The notes below the pieces were generated by a model that saw nothing but the letters and a program-made list of their open reading frames with translations, was not told where the DNA came from and did not search any database. Shown piece by piece: positions 1 to 9,500 of a DNA stretch of 47,385 bases (the first letter of the stretch is position 1; each line of letters starts with the position of its first letter). Origin of the DNA: Mycobacterium sp. AT1 (GTDB lineage Bacteria; Actinomycetota; Actinomycetes; Mycobacteriales; Mycobacteriaceae); assembly GCF_002043095.1 (NCBI RefSeq), contig NZ_MVOC01000019.1, positions 1 to 47,385 of the forward strand, in the 5' to 3' direction. A program made the translations under genes and the position numbers.

Positions 1-929
1 TCGGCGCCCTCGCCCACAACAACGACCGCCTGGCCTGCCTCTGCGACACCGACGACTGCCCCGCGGCGCAGAACCCGCCCTCGACGGGGGTGGTGGTCTA
101 CGTGATCGCGAGCGCGGACACCCTCGAGGAACGGCACGCGCCACCCCTGCCGCCACCACCGCCCGACGTACCCAGTGAGCCGCCGACGTCAGACAGCGCC
201 GACCGCTCGAGCGACCCTGCGCCACAAGTTGAGTCGCGCGAGGGCGTCCCCGCCGACCCAGCCGACGAGCGCACCGCCCTCGACGGCGACGCCCCGGCCA
301 TGTTCAGCAAGCCGCTGCGCGAGCTGACGCTCACCGAAGCCCTCACCCCCACCCCGGGTCGGCTGGCCAGCCTGCGGCCCGCCGCCCTGATGGGTGGCCA
401 GTTCCTACCCGGCGCCATCGCCTGCCGAGCCACAGTCGGCGCGACCATCACCCGGATCGTCCACCCCGGCCAAGCCCCACCGGAACCCCGATACCGACCG
501 TCGAAGAAGCTGGCCGACTTCGTCCGCTGCCGCGACCTGACGTGTCGCTTCCCCGGCTGCAGAGTGCCGGCCACGAATTGTGACGTGGACCATACGATTC
601 CGTGGCCATGGGGGCCGACCGCGGCGTCCAACCTCAAATGTCTGTGCCGAAGACACCACTTGCTGAAAACGTTTTGGGGCGGTCAAAGCGGTTGGCGCGA
701 CCGGCAACTCGACGACGGCACGATCGTCTGGACCGCACCCGACGGGCGGAGCTATATCACCACCCCGGGTAGCCGCCTGCTGTTCCCCGAACTCAGCGAG
801 CCCACTGCATCGGTGGTTGCCTCAGAGGTCCCCAGGGCACACACCGCGGGACTGACCATGCCCCGACGCAAGACCACCCGCGCCCAAGACCGCGCCAGCC
901 GCGTCCAACGGGACCGCGAGACAGCTTGA
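1..929 (+). CDS. HNH endonuclease domain protein, 13E12/DUF222 type (5' end missing)
   Basis: The reading frame is open from base 3 to the TGA at 927-929, so the start lies outside the window. A Cys-rich HNH module sits near bases 530-665: CRFPGC, then CDVDHTIPW, then CLCRRHH, which is the zinc-finger-supported HNH fold. The stretch before it is Pro/Ser/Asp-rich and looks like a disordered linker. DUF222-HNH proteins (the 13E12 repeat family) are multicopy in mycobacteria and are presumed nucleases of unclear role. The gene ends 64 bases before the convergent fasciclin gene. The family call is firm; an active nuclease is inferred from the motif only. Confidence 0.85.
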   Translation, partial: GALAHNNDRLACLCDTDDCPAAQNPPSTGVVVYVIASADTLEERHAPPLPPPPPDVPSEPPTSDSADRSSDPAPQVESREGVPADPADERTALDGDAPAMFSKPLRELTLTEALTPTPGRLASLRPAALMGGQFLPGAIACRATVGATITRIVHPGQAPPEPRYRPSKKLADFVRCRDLTCRFPGCRVPATNCDVDHTIPWPWGPTAASNLKCLCRRHHLLKTFWGGQSGWRDRQLDDGTIVWTAPDGRSYITTPGSRLLFPELSEPTASVVASEVPRAHTAGLTMPRRKTTRAQDRASRVQRDRETA

Positions 930-994
930 GCACCAACGCAACACGGCGGCCCAGGCCGAAGCCCGGACCGCCCCGTCGGCGGAACGCTGGTGCT
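929..994. terminator. Inverted repeat between convergent genes, possible shared terminator
   Basis: The arms AGCACCAACG (929-938) and CGCTGGTGCT (985-994) match at 9 of 10 positions and enclose a GC-rich 46-base loop. They sit exactly between the stops of the HNH gene and the fasciclin gene. There is no U-tract, as is common for mycobacterial terminators. Confidence 0.35.
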
Positions 995-1605
995 TACATC
1001 GCCGGAGGAGCAGGCGGCATCAGCACGGTGTCGATCATGTAGACCGTCGCGTTGGCGGTCTGCACGCCACCGCACACCAGGCCGGCATCGTTGACCTTGA
1101 GCTCAGAGCCCATGCCGGTCACGGTGACCTCGCCACCCTCGACCGTCTTGTGCGTACCGACGACCTGTTCGGGGCTCAGCCGTCCCGGCACCACGTGGTA
1201 GGTCAGGATGCTGGTCAGCAGGGGAGCGTCGACCTTGAGCTTGTCGATGGTCGCCGGGTCGATCTTCTTGAACGCGTCATCGGTCGGCGCGAACACGGTG
1301 AACTCGCCGCTGTTGAGCGTGTCGACCAGGTTGACCGCCGGGTTCAGCTGGCCGGATACGGCCGCGGTCAGGGTGGTCAGCATCGGGTTGTTCGACGCCG
1401 CGACCGCGACGGGATCCATCGACATTCCCTGCACCGAACCAGGTCCGGTCGGGACCTCCTTGGCGTAGGCGGCGCAGCTCGAGCCGACGAGGCCCGCAGC
1501 CGGATCCGCCTGGGCCACACCGGTGGAGGTGAGCAGCCCGGCCACGGCCAGCGCTGCGATGGAGGTGCCGGTGACGGCCTTCTTGGTCTTGTCAGTCAGT
1601 TTCAT
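994..1605 (-). CDS. mpt70: Secreted fasciclin-domain protein, MPT70-like
   Basis: This is a 203-residue secreted protein with an N-terminal signal peptide (basic KLTDKTKK, a hydrophobic stretch, then a probable AQA-DP cleavage site) and one fasciclin (FAS1) domain. Typical MPT70 strings are visible: [50 protein letters not shown] and [15 protein letters not shown]. Two Cys residues, one near the mature N-terminus and one in LVCGG, could form the disulfide known in this family. The ATG at 1605 is chosen, with GAGAG upstream; an in-frame GTG lies one codon earlier at 1608. It follows the MPT83-like gene by about 25 bases, so co-transcription is likely. In M. tuberculosis MPT70 is a SigK-controlled secreted antigen. 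The role here is inferred. Confidence 0.88.
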   Translation of the reverse strand: MKLTDKTKKAVTGTSIAALAVAGLLTSTGVAQADPAAGLVGSSCAAYAKEVPTGPGSVQGMSMDPVAVAASNNPMLTTLTAAVSGQLNPAVNLVDTLNSGEFTVFAPTDDAFKKIDPATIDKLKVDAPLLTSILTYHVVPGRLSPEQVVGTHKTVEGGEVTVTGMGSELKVNDAGLVCGGVQTANATVYMIDTVLMPPAPPAM

Positions 1606-1630
1606 CACTGTTCAACTCTCTTCGTAGGAA

Positions 1631-2323
1631 CTACTTGGCCGGGGGCATCAAGACGGTGTCGACCATGTAGACGGTCGCGTTGGCGGTCTTGACGCCACCG
1701 CACACCAGGCCGGACTGGTCGAACTTCAGGGCCTCGCCCGCACCGGTGACGTTGACTTCGCCGCCCTCGACCGTCTTGTGCTTGCCCGCGACGTCGGCGG
1801 GGCTCAGCTGGCCGGGAATCACGTGGTAGGTCAGGATGCTGGTGAGCAGCGGGGCGTCGGTCTTCAGCTTCTCCAGGGTGGCCGCGTCGATCTTGGCGAA
1901 CGCGTCGTCGGTCGGTGCGAGCACGGTGAATTCGCCACCGTTGAGGGTGTCGACGAGGTTGACGCCGGGGTTGAGCTTGCCGGAGACCGCCGAGGTCAGC
2001 GTCGTGAGCATCGGGTTGTTCGACGCCGCGGTGGCGACCGGGTCCATCGCCATGCCCGCGACGGAGCCGGGGCCCTCGGGGACCTGTGCGGCGTAGCCGG
2101 CGCAGCCGGGGCCGACCAGGTCGGCGGCCGGGTCGGCGGCACCGGTCATCGGGGCGGCGCTCGAGGTCGTGCTGCTCATCACGCTGGAGGACATGCTGCT
2201 GGCGTCGCTTGAGACGCTGCTTGCGGTGTTGCTGGCGGTCTCGCTAGAACAGGCGGACGTTCCGAGGATGGCCGCTGCGGCCAGGCCTGCTGCTGCGAAG
2301 GCCTTGCGCTGAGTCGAGTTCAT
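1631..2323 (-). CDS. mpt83: Fasciclin-domain lipoprotein, MPT83-like
   Basis: The 230-residue product has a lipoprotein signal peptide with the lipobox LGTSAC (acylated Cys25). A Ser/Thr-rich linker of about 35 residues follows, then a single FAS1 domain closely similar to the neighbouring MPT70-like protein ([40 protein letters not shown]). It should be anchored on the outer face of the cytoplasmic membrane. The ATG at 2323 is preceded by GGAGTGA at a suitable distance. It is the first gene of the two-gene unit. In M. tuberculosis dipZ separates mpt83 from mpt70; here they are directly adjacent, which suggests a simple tandem paralogue pair. Confidence 0.88.
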   Translation of the reverse strand: MNSTQRKAFAAAGLAAAAILGTSACSSETASNTASSVSSDASSMSSSVMSSTTSSAAPMTGAADPAADLVGPGCAGYAAQVPEGPGSVAGMAMDPVATAASNNPMLTTLTSAVSGKLNPGVNLVDTLNGGEFTVLAPTDDAFAKIDAATLEKLKTDAPLLTSILTYHVIPGQLSPADVAGKHKTVEGGEVNVTGAGEALKFDQSGLVCGGVKTANATVYMVDTVLMPPAK

Positions 2324-2377
2324 GACGTGATCACTCCAATGTGTCAGGGACGGCTGGTTTCGCCGTCCTCATGGGGC

Positions 2378-2404
2378 ATTCGCGGTGATGGCGATCACGG
2401 ATTG
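2378..2404 (-). promoter_or_regulatory. Candidate SigK-type promoter upstream of the mpt83-like gene
   Basis: On the minus strand, CAATCC lies 15 bases before GCGAAT. The SigK elements reported for M. tuberculosis mpt70/mpt83 are, as I recall them, close to CCATCC and CCGAAT, so each half matches at 5 of 6 bases. The predicted leader is about 50 bases. The spacing is shorter than I would expect, so this is tentative. Confidence 0.35.
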
Positions 2405-2484
2405 GCTGTGAGGGGGCTCGTCATATTGGCGTCACATTCGGTCGGGTCGTCGTCACCCGGCGGACCAGGCGGCACAATGGACCG

Positions 2485-3657
2485 GTGACCCGGGATCGTG
2501 TGCGCGTACTGGTACTTGGCAGCACCGGTTCCATCGGCACGCAGGCACTCGAGGTGATCGCCGCCAACCCCGACCGGTTCGAGGTCGTCGGGCTGGCTGC
2601 CGGCGGCGGCAACCCCGACCTGTTGGCCCGCCAGCGAGCTGAGACCGGCGTCACCAATGTCGCCGTTGCGTCGGCGGGGGCTGCCGATCAGATCGGCGAC
2701 GTCACCTTCGTCGGCGACGACGCTGCGACGCGCCTGGTCGAGAACACCGAGGCCGACGTCGTCCTCAACGCACTCGTCGGCGCGCTGGGTCTGCGCCCGA
2801 CCCTTGCGGCCCTCGAATCCGGCGCCCGGTTGGCGCTGGCCAACAAGGAGTCGTTGATCGCAGGCGGCCCACTGGTGTTGAAGGCGGCGAAGCCGGGCCA
2901 GATCGTGCCCGTGGACTCCGAGCACTCCGCCTTGGCGCAATGCCTGCGCGGCGGTGCCGCCGACGAGGTCGCCCGGCTGGTGCTGACCGCATCGGGTGGT
3001 CCGTTCCGAGGGTGGTCGGCCGCTGATCTCGAGGACGTCACCCCTGAGCAGGCCGGTGCCCATCCCACTTGGTCGATGGGCCCGATGAACACGCTCAACT
3101 CGGCCTCACTGGTCAACAAGGGGCTCGAGCTGATCGAGACGCACCTCCTGTTCGGCGTCCCCTACGACCGCATCGACGTCGTGGTCCATCCGCAGTCGAT
3201 CGTGCACTCGATGGTCACCTTCGTCGACGGCTCCACGATCGCCCAGGCGAGCCCCCCGGACATGAAGTTGCCCATCGCGTTGGCGCTCGGGTGGCCGGCA
3301 CGCGTCCCCGGCGCGGCGTCGCCGTGCGACTTCACCACGGCGTCCACGTGGGAATTCGAACCGCTGGACGACGAGGTCTTCCCCGCCGTGGCGCTCGCGC
3401 GCGAGGCGGGCACCGGGGGCGGTTGCCTGACGGCGGTCTACAACGCCGCCAACGAAGAAGCCGCCGAGGCGTTCCTCGCCGGGCGGATTCGATTCCCCGC
3501 GATCGTCCGGATCGTCGACGAGGTGCTGCGCGCTGCGGACCAGTGGTCGGCGGAACCGGCTACCGTGGACGACGTACTCGCCGCTCAGGACTGGGCCAAG
3601 GACAGGGCCGGTGGCGCGGTCGAGAAGGCAGCACGGGAGGTCGTAGCAACCAGATGA
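2485..3657 (+). CDS. dxr: 1-deoxy-D-xylulose 5-phosphate reductoisomerase
   Basis: Dxr converts DXP to 2-C-methyl-D-erythritol 4-phosphate with NADPH and a divalent metal, the first committed step of the MEP isoprenoid pathway and the fosmidomycin target. The 390-residue protein shows the NADPH-binding [11 protein letters not shown] at the N-terminus, NKESLI, the metal-site region PVDSEHSAL, the GGPFR loop and the [15 protein letters not shown] substrate region. The GTG at 2485 places the nucleotide-binding motif at the usual distance from the start. The stop overlaps the rip1 start by 4 bases (ATGA), so translation is probably coupled. ispG, another MEP gene, follows rip1. Confidence 0.97.
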   Translation: MTRDRVRVLVLGSTGSIGTQALEVIAANPDRFEVVGLAAGGGNPDLLARQRAETGVTNVAVASAGAADQIGDVTFVGDDAATRLVENTEADVVLNALVGALGLRPTLAALESGARLALANKESLIAGGPLVLKAAKPGQIVPVDSEHSALAQCLRGGAADEVARLVLTASGGPFRGWSAADLEDVTPEQAGAHPTWSMGPMNTLNSASLVNKGLELIETHLLFGVPYDRIDVVVHPQSIVHSMVTFVDGSTIAQASPPDMKLPIALALGWPARVPGAASPCDFTTASTWEFEPLDDEVFPAVALAREAGTGGGCLTAVYNAANEEAAEAFLAGRIRFPAIVRIVDEVLRAADQWSAEPATVDDVLAAQDWAKDRAGGAVEKAAREVVATR

Positions 3658-4883
3658 TGTTCGCACTGGGCATTGTGCTGTTCGCACTGGCCATCTTGGT
3701 CTCGGTGGCGCTGCACGAATGCGGCCACATGTGGGTGGCGCGCGCCACCGGAATGAAGGTGCGCCGCTACTTCGTCGGATTCGGACCGACCGTGTGGTCG
3801 ACGAAGCGCCGCAACCGACTCGGGTACACCGAGTACGGCCTGAAGGCCGTTCCGCTTGGCGGCTTCTGCGACATCGCGGGGATGACGTCGGTCGAGGAAC
3901 TCGCCCCCGAGGACCGCCCGTACGCCATGTTCCGCCAGAAGGTGTGGAAGCGGGTCGCGGTGCTGTTCGCGGGACCCGCGATGAACTTCGCCATCGGTCT
4001 CGTCCTGCTCTACGCCATCGCCGTGGTGTGGGGACTGCCCAATCTGCACCCGCCCACCGCCGCCATCGTCGGCGAGACGTCCTGCGTGTCGTCCGAGGTC
4101 ACCAAGGGCAAGCTGGGGGAGTGCACCGGCCAAGGCCCGGCGGCGCAGGCGGGCATCAGGGCCGGCGACACGGTCGTCAAGGTCGGCGACACCGACGTGA
4201 AGACCTTCCAGGAGATGGTCGCCGCCGTGCGCAAGCTCAACGCACCGACGCCGTTCGTCGTGGAGCGCACCGAGAACGGGCGCACCGAGGAGTTCACCAC
4301 CACCGTCGACGTCACCAAGGCCCAGCGCTGGACCAAGGAGGGCAACGGCGCCCCAACCGAAGTCGGTGCGGTCGGCATCGCCGGCGCGCAATTTGGGCCG
4401 ACGCAGTACAACCCACTTTCGGCGGTGCCGGGGACCGTGGCCTTCACCGGCGACCTGATGGTCGAACTCGGCAAGTCACTGGCCAAGATCCCCACCAAGA
4501 TCGGTGCGCTGTGGACGTCCATCGGCGGTGGGGAACGGGATCCGGAGACGCCCATCAGCGTGGTCGGCGCCAGCATCATCGGCGGCGACACCGTCGACGC
4601 CGGCCTGTGGGTGGCGTTCTGGTTCTTCCTGGCGCAGCTGAACTTCGTCCTCGGTGCGATCAACCTTCTCCCGCTGTTGCCCTTCGACGGCGGCCACATC
4701 GCGATTGCCGTGTACGAGAAGATCCGCAATATGATTCGTTCGGCGCGCGGCAAGGTTGCCGCCGGCCCGGTGAACTACCTCAAGCTGATGCCCGCCACGT
4801 ACGTCGTGCTCGTCATCGTGGGTGGCTACATGCTGCTGACCGTTACCGCTGACCTGGTCAACCCGATCAGGCTGTTCCAATAG
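3654..4883 (+). CDS. rip1: Site-2 intramembrane zinc metalloprotease Rip1
   Basis: The 409-residue membrane protein is of the S2P/RseP family. HECGH at residues 21-25 in the first membrane helix is the zinc-binding HExxH. The second catalytic segment, [10 protein letters not shown], lies near the C-terminus. A PDZ domain occupies about residues 130-210 ([14 protein letters not shown]). In M. tuberculosis Rip1 cleaves anti-sigma factors including RskA, RslA and RsmA, releasing their sigma factors. The frame is open far upstream inside dxr, but that part is a shadow; the ATG at 3654 gives the N-terminus expected for Rip1. A second ATG follows directly. ispG starts 19 bases after the stop. Confidence 0.96.
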   Translation: MMFALGIVLFALAILVSVALHECGHMWVARATGMKVRRYFVGFGPTVWSTKRRNRLGYTEYGLKAVPLGGFCDIAGMTSVEELAPEDRPYAMFRQKVWKRVAVLFAGPAMNFAIGLVLLYAIAVVWGLPNLHPPTAAIVGETSCVSSEVTKGKLGECTGQGPAAQAGIRAGDTVVKVGDTDVKTFQEMVAAVRKLNAPTPFVVERTENGRTEEFTTTVDVTKAQRWTKEGNGAPTEVGAVGIAGAQFGPTQYNPLSAVPGTVAFTGDLMVELGKSLAKIPTKIGALWTSIGGGERDPETPISVVGASIIGGDTVDAGLWVAFWFFLAQLNFVLGAINLLPLLPFDGGHIAIAVYEKIRNMIRSARGKVAAGPVNYLKLMPATYVVLVIVGGYMLLTVTADLVNPIRLFQ

Positions 4884-4902
4884 CCTTGAGAAAGAAGCAA
4901 TC

Positions 4903-6063
4903 ATGACCGTCGGTCTGGGTTTGCCGGTACCGCCCCCGCCGACGCTGGCTCCCCGTCGCAAGACGCGTCAGCTGATGGTGGGCAACGTGGGCGTCGGCAG
5001 CGACTACCCGATCGCCGTGCAGTCCATGTGCACCACCAAGACTCACGACATCAACGCCACGCTGCAGCAGATCGCCGAACTGACCGCGTCCGGTTGCGAC
5101 ATCGTGCGCGTCGCCTGTCCCCGTCAAGAGGATGCCGAGGCGCTGCCCGCGATCGCCAAGAAGGCGAACATCCCGGTGATCGCCGACATCCACTTCCAGC
5201 CGAAGTACATCTTCGCCGCCATCGACGCCGGATGCGCCGCGGTCCGGGTGAACCCGGGCAACATCAAGGAGTTCGACGGCCGGGTCAAGGAGGTCGCGAA
5301 GGCGGCCGGTGCCGCAGGCATCCCGATCCGGATCGGCGTCAACGCGGGCTCGCTCGATCCACGTCTGATGAAGAAGTACGGCAAGGCCACGCCGGAGGCG
5401 CTCGTCGAGTCGGCGCTGTGGGAAGCGTCGCTGTTCGAGGAACACGGCTTCGGTGACATCAAGATCAGCGTCAAGCACAACGACCCCGTCATCATGGTCG
5501 CCGCCTACGAGCAGCTCGCCGAGCAGTGCGACTATCCGCTGCACCTCGGCGTCACCGAGGCCGGGCCCGCGTTCCAGGGCACCATCAAGTCGGCCGTCGC
5601 CTTCGGCGCGCTGCTGTCCAAGGGCATCGGCGACACCATCCGGGTCTCGTTGTCGGCGCCGCCGGTCGAGGAGATCAAGGTCGGCAACCAGATTCTGGAG
5701 TCGCTGAATCTGCGTCCGCGCGGGCTGGAGATCGTGTCCTGCCCGTCGTGTGGGCGGGCCCAGGTCGACGTGTACACCCTGGCCAACGAGGTGTCGGCGG
5801 GCCTGGAGGGCATGGACATTCCGTTGCGAGTGGCGGTGATGGGCTGCGTGGTCAACGGTCCTGGTGAGGCCCGTGAGGCCGACCTCGGCGTCGCGTCCGG
5901 CAACGGCAAGGGCCAGATCTTCGTCAAGGGCGAAGTGATCAAGACGGTGCCCGAGCAGATGATCGTCGAGACACTGATCGAAGAGGCGATGAAGATTGCC
6001 GCCGAGATGGATCCGGCACGTGGACCAGAGGCCAGCGGCGCGCCCGTTGTGACCGTAAGCTGA
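4903..6063 (+). CDS. ispG: 4-hydroxy-3-methylbut-2-enyl diphosphate synthase (GcpE/IspG)
   Basis: IspG is a [4Fe-4S] enzyme that converts MEcPP to HMBPP, the penultimate step of the MEP pathway. The 386-residue length is normal for the short bacterial form. The three cluster ligands are visible: Cys280 and Cys283 in SCPSCGR, and Cys315 in [10 protein letters not shown]. The N-terminal TIM-barrel part contains [17 protein letters not shown] and ADIHFQP. The ATG at 4903 follows an AGAAAG-like Shine-Dalgarno. It forms an operon with dxr and rip1, and a stable hairpin follows the stop. Confidence 0.97.
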   Translation: MTVGLGLPVPPPPTLAPRRKTRQLMVGNVGVGSDYPIAVQSMCTTKTHDINATLQQIAELTASGCDIVRVACPRQEDAEALPAIAKKANIPVIADIHFQPKYIFAAIDAGCAAVRVNPGNIKEFDGRVKEVAKAAGAAGIPIRIGVNAGSLDPRLMKKYGKATPEALVESALWEASLFEEHGFGDIKISVKHNDPVIMVAAYEQLAEQCDYPLHLGVTEAGPAFQGTIKSAVAFGALLSKGIGDTIRVSLSAPPVEEIKVGNQILESLNLRPRGLEIVSCPSCGRAQVDVYTLANEVSAGLEGMDIPLRVAVMGCVVNGPGEAREADLGVASGNGKGQIFVKGEVIKTVPEQMIVETLIEEAMKIAAEMDPARGPEASGAPVVTVS

Positions 6064-6067
6064 ACCC

Positions 6068-6085
6068 GACCCTGTGAGCAGGGTC
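6068..6085 (+). terminator. Perfect 7-bp hairpin after ispG
   Basis: GACCCTG, a TGAG loop and CAGGGTC form a perfect stem-loop five bases after the ispG stop. No U-run follows. It probably ends or attenuates the dxr-rip1-ispG transcript before the GNAT gene. Confidence 0.5.
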
Positions 6086-6112
6086 ACCGCCGCCGGCTCG
6101 TAGAAGGTCCAG

Positions 6113-6967
6113 ATGTCCGCACCCCCACTGTTTCGCCTCGCCGACGAGCGGCGCGTGACGGTGGTGCGCGACGCCTCGATGGTGCGTCGCGTGCTCGACG
6201 AAGATCCGGTCGGGTCTTGCATGGTGGCGTCCCGGGTGGCCGACCACGGGGTGGATCCGACGTCGATCGGCGGCGAGATGTGGACGCGTCGTCGCCCCAG
6301 TGACTCGTTGTGTTTCGCCGGGGCGAACCTGATTCCGTTGCGCGGTGAGGTGCCCGACTTGGTGGCGTTCGCCGACAAGGCGATGAGCACACCGCGTCGG
6401 TGCTCGTCATTGGTGGGTCGGACCGAACTCGTCATGCCGATGTGGCAGCGCCTCGAACGCGCGTGGGGACCCGCGCGTGACGTGCGAGACCACCAACCGT
6501 TGATGGCACTGTCCAGTCCGCCGCAGTGCGTCGTCGACCCGCAGGTGCGCCCGGTGCGCATCGAGGAGCTCGACGCGTATCTGGTGGCGGCGATCGAGAT
6601 GTTCATCGGCGAGGTGGGCGTCGACCCTCGGGTGGGGGACGGCGGCCGTGGATACCGACGTCGCGTCGCCGGCCTGATCACCGCGGGTCGGGCTTGGGCC
6701 CGCTTCGAGCACGGTCAGGTGGTGTTCAAGGCCGAGGTGGGGTCGCAGTCGCCCGCCGTCGGCCAAATCCAAGGTGTCTGGGTGCATCCCGACTGGCGCG
6801 GCCGGGGGCTCGGCGTTGCCGGCACTGCCGCGCTGGCCCGCGCGGTCGTCCGCAGTGGGCGGACCGCCAGCCTCTACGTCAACGGGTACAACACGATTGC
6901 CCGTGCCACCTACGCGCGGATCGGTTTTGCCGAGGTGGGCACGTTCGCGACCGTGCTGCTCGACTGA
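6113..6967 (+). CDS. GNAT family N-acetyltransferase with DUF4081-type N-terminus
   Basis: The 284-residue protein corresponds in position and architecture to M. tuberculosis Rv2867c. The N-terminal half looks like the DUF4081 region (RRVTVVRDASMVRRVL, SLCFAGANLIPL). The C-terminal half is a GNAT fold with the acetyl-CoA loop motif RGRGLGVAG preceded by GVWVHPDW, and it ends in NGYNTIARATYARIGF. The ATG at 6113 has AGAAGG six bases upstream. The substrate is unknown; close homologues are annotated only as acetyltransferases. In M. tuberculosis the relFG toxin-antitoxin pair follows this gene, but here the next gene is the penicillin-binding lipoprotein. Confidence 0.85.
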   Translation: MSAPPLFRLADERRVTVVRDASMVRRVLDEDPVGSCMVASRVADHGVDPTSIGGEMWTRRRPSDSLCFAGANLIPLRGEVPDLVAFADKAMSTPRRCSSLVGRTELVMPMWQRLERAWGPARDVRDHQPLMALSSPPQCVVDPQVRPVRIEELDAYLVAAIEMFIGEVGVDPRVGDGGRGYRRRVAGLITAGRAWARFEHGQVVFKAEVGSQSPAVGQIQGVWVHPDWRGRGLGVAGTAALARAVVRSGRTASLYVNGYNTIARATYARIGFAEVGTFATVLLD

Positions 6968-7038
6968 TCACGGGGACGTTCCCAGCCAATTACGTTCCGG
7001 TCTCGGTGCGCCTCCGGGTGTTGAACCGCGACGGCTTC

Positions 7039-7044
7039 TAACAT
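7039..7044 (+). promoter_or_regulatory. Possible -10 box (TAACAT) for the PBP lipoprotein gene
   Basis: TAACAT ends 8 bases before the ATG at 7053. With a start site 6-8 bases downstream, the message would be leaderless or carry only one or two leader bases. No -35 element is clear. Confidence 0.4.
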
Positions 7045-7052
7045 CAGCCTCA

Positions 7053-8876
7053 ATGGCAACACGAACCTCATCCGTATCACGAGTCACTGGTCTCCTCACG
7101 GTCCTCGCGGTGATGGCGGCCGCCGGCGGACTCAGCGCCTGCACGCCACGGCCGAACGGGCCCGAACCGGTGGCGACGGCGTTCTTCACCGCGCTCGCCA
7201 AGGGGGACACCGGCGCGGCCGCCGACTTCAGCGACCATCCCGCCCTCGCCAGGGCGGCCCTCAACGAAGCCTGGGCCGGCCTACAGGCGACCAAGCTCGA
7301 CGCGCAGATCCTCGGCTCGAAGTACGCCGAGGACACCGGCAGCATCGCCTACCGCTACACCTGGCACCTTCCGAAGAACCGCACCTGGACCTACGATGGT
7401 CGGCTGAACATGGTCCGCGACGAGGGGCGGTGGGAAGTCCGTTGGAGCGCAACGGGTTTGCACCCGAACCTCGGTGAGAACCAGACGCTTGCCCTGCGCG
7501 CGGACGCACCGCCCCGCGCGTCGGTCAACGAGCGCGGCGGCAGCGACGTGCTGCGGCCGGGATTCCTGTACAACTACTCCCTCGACGCAAAGGCCGCAGG
7601 CGGCGACCTCATGCCGACGGCCAGAATCGTCGCCGACACGCTACGCCGCTTCGACCCGACCATGGACGCCCAGCGCCTCGCCGAGACGGCGAGCTCGTCG
7701 GCGACCCCGCTGAACCTCATCACGCTGCGCCAGGCCGACCGCGACGCCGTGGCACCCGCGATCGGGAATCTGCCAGGGGTCGTCATCACCCCGCACGCAG
7801 AACTGCTCCCCGTCGACGACCGATTCGCCCCCGACATCATCAACCAGGTCAAGAAGTCGGTGTCCGACGAACTCGACGGCCAGGCGGGCTGGCGCGTGGT
7901 CAGCGTCAACCAGAACGGCGCCGACGTCGACGTGCTCGACGAAACCCCGGGCGCCCCAGCGCCTTCGGTAACCATCAGCCTCGACCGGTCGGTTCAGAAC
8001 GCCGCCCAGGACGCCGTCGACATGGTCGGCAGGAAGGCGATGATCGTCGCGATCAAGCCGTCCACCGGCGAGATTCTGGCCGTGGCCCAGAACGCCGCCG
8101 CCGACGCCGACGGACCCGCCGCCACCACGGGTCTGTACCCGCCGGGATCGACGTTCAAGATCGTCACCGCGGGTGCGGCGATCGACCGCGACATGGCGAC
8201 GCCCAACACCCTCCTCGGTTGCCCCGGCCACATCGACATCGGGCAGCGGACCATCCCCAACTACGGCGGGTTCGACCTCGGCACCGTGCCGATGTCGCGC
8301 GCCTTCGCCAACTCCTGCAACACCACCTTCGCCGAGTTGGCCAGCCGGATGCCGCCACGGGGTCTGACGACCGCCGCCGCGCAATACGGCATCGGGACCG
8401 ACTACGTCGTCGACGGGATCACGACGGTCACCGGATCGGTACCCCCGACGGTGAACCTGACCGAACGCACGGAGGACGGCTTCGGACAGGGCCGCGTGCT
8501 CGTCAGCCCCTTCGGCATGGCGCTGGCCGCGGCGACGGTCGCCGCGGGAAAGACGCCGGTGCCCCAGCTCATCGAGGGCAGGCACACCGAGGTGTCGGGT
8601 GACACCCCGACGATCACCCCGAAGATGGTCGACGGACTGCGTCCGATGATGCAGCTGGTCGTGACCAACGGCACGGCGAAGGACCTCAACGGCAGCGGCG
8701 ACGTTCGCGGCAAGACCGGTGAGGCCGAATTCGACGGCGGTTCGCACGCCTGGTTCGCCGGCTACCGCGGAGACCTCGCGTTCGCCGCCCTGATCGTCGG
8801 CGGCGGCAGCTCCGAGTTCGCCGTGCGGATGTGCAAGGACATGCTCAACGGAATGCCGCCGGACTATCTGACCTGA
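7053..8876 (+). CDS. Penicillin-binding lipoprotein (transpeptidase), Rv2864c-like
   Basis: The 607-residue class B-like PBP has a lipoprotein signal (lipobox LSAC, Cys30). An NTF2-like MecA_N domain follows (FFTALAKGDTGAAADF), then a dimerisation region and a C-terminal transpeptidase domain. The catalytic motifs are SxxK as STFK (Ser366, Lys369), SxN as SCN and KTG as GKTGEAEF. It should cross-link peptidoglycan at the outer membrane face. The frame is open upstream, but the ATG at 7053 places the signal peptide correctly. The length agrees with the roughly 600-residue mycobacterial lipoprotein PBP that binds carbapenems. Confidence 0.93.
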   Translation: MATRTSSVSRVTGLLTVLAVMAAAGGLSACTPRPNGPEPVATAFFTALAKGDTGAAADFSDHPALARAALNEAWAGLQATKLDAQILGSKYAEDTGSIAYRYTWHLPKNRTWTYDGRLNMVRDEGRWEVRWSATGLHPNLGENQTLALRADAPPRASVNERGGSDVLRPGFLYNYSLDAKAAGGDLMPTARIVADTLRRFDPTMDAQRLAETASSSATPLNLITLRQADRDAVAPAIGNLPGVVITPHAELLPVDDRFAPDIINQVKKSVSDELDGQAGWRVVSVNQNGADVDVLDETPGAPAPSVTISLDRSVQNAAQDAVDMVGRKAMIVAIKPSTGEILAVAQNAAADADGPAATTGLYPPGSTFKIVTAGAAIDRDMATPNTLLGCPGHIDIGQRTIPNYGGFDLGTVPMSRAFANSCNTTFAELASRMPPRGLTTAAAQYGIGTDYVVDGITTVTGSVPPTVNLTERTEDGFGQGRVLVSPFGMALAAATVAAGKTPVPQLIEGRHTEVSGDTPTITPKMVDGLRPMMQLVVTNGTAKDLNGSGDVRGKTGEAEFDGGSHAWFAGYRGDLAFAALIVGGGSSEFAVRMCKDMLNGMPPDYLT

Positions 8877-8877
8877 G

Positions 8878-8883
8878 TAGCCT
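8878..8883 (+). promoter_or_regulatory. Possible -10 box (TAGCCT) for the DUF1707 gene
   Basis: TAGCCT follows the PBP stop directly in the string TGAGTAGCCT, which recurs after cobQ at 11858. Here the start codon is 25 bases further on and is preceded by AAGGGA, so this message would carry a leader. Confidence 0.35.
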
Positions 8884-8908
8884 GGTCCTGGCGAAGGGAC
8901 GGGCAGTG

Positions 8909-9499
8909 ATGATGAGCAGCAACTCCGACATGGGTGCCGAAGGACTGGTGCTCCGCATCTCCGACGCCGACCGCAACGGCACGTTGCGCCGCCTGCACAA
9001 CGCGGTGGCGCTCGGGCTGATCGACATCGACGAGTTCGAAGAACGGTCGGCCGCGGTGTCGCAGGCCCGGCTGCACTCCGAACTCGCCGCGCTCGTCGAG
9101 GACCTGCCAGGGCCCGGTGCGATCGTCACGACCGCAACCGACCGGGTCGAATTGCGGGGTGTGCTCGGCTCGTTGAAGCGTCAGGGTGAGTGGATCGTGC
9201 CGACCCGGTTGTCGCTGGTGCGCCGCATGGGTTCGGTCGACCTCGACCTCACCAAGGCGCGGTTCGCCGGGCCGATCGTCGTCATCGAACTGGACATGAA
9301 GTTCGGGTCGGTGGACATCCGGCTGCCCGACGGGGCGAGCGCGTCGATCGACGACGTCGAAGTCGTCGTCGGAAGTGCCAGGGACCACCGCAAGGACGCG
9401 CCAGCCGAGGGGTCACCGCACGTGATCCTCACCGGCCGAGCCTTCTGCGGTTCCGTCGACGTCCGCGGACCGCGAAAGTCGCTGTTCGGCAGGGGTTAG
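8909..9499 (+). CDS. DUF1707 domain protein, LiaF-like C-terminal region
   Basis: The 196-residue protein begins with a DUF1707 domain (LRISDADRNGTLRRLHNAV, LIDIDEFEERSAAV, about residues 13-65). DUF1707 is a short helical domain common in actinobacterial proteins of unknown function. The C-terminal half (GSVDLDLTKARFAG, IELDMKFGSVDIRLP) is a repeated beta-strand pattern like the cell-wall-active antibiotic response (LiaF/DUF2154) fold. There is no signal peptide or membrane helix. The ATG at 8909 (another follows at 8912) has AAGGGA upstream. It corresponds to Rv2862c, between the PBP gene and map in both genomes. Confidence 0.82.
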   Translation: MMSSNSDMGAEGLVLRISDADRNGTLRRLHNAVALGLIDIDEFEERSAAVSQARLHSELAALVEDLPGPGAIVTTATDRVELRGVLGSLKRQGEWIVPTRLSLVRRMGSVDLDLTKARFAGPIVVIELDMKFGSVDIRLPDGASASIDDVEVVVGSARDHRKDAPAEGSPHVILTGRAFCGSVDVRGPRKSLFGRG

Positions 9500-9500
9500 T

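Noticed and set aside
569..606. Inverted repeats and locally lower GC content in the HNH gene (CCACG to CGTGG)
   Set aside because: They fall within the conserved HNH codons and can be explained by coding constraint.
1..929. 13E12-type HNH gene as a mobile element
   Set aside because: No inverted ends, target duplication or self-splicing intron features are visible, and the 5' part is outside the window.
2473..2478. CACAAT as a -10 box for leaderless dxr
   Set aside because: The spacing (6 bases to GTG 2485) fits, but the hexamer lacks the TA that the other boxes share, so I did not call it.
3069..3653. Upstream extension of the rip1 frame inside dxr
   Set aside because: The added residues are Arg/Gly-rich shadow sequence; the true N-terminus with HECGH at 21-25 begins at 3654.
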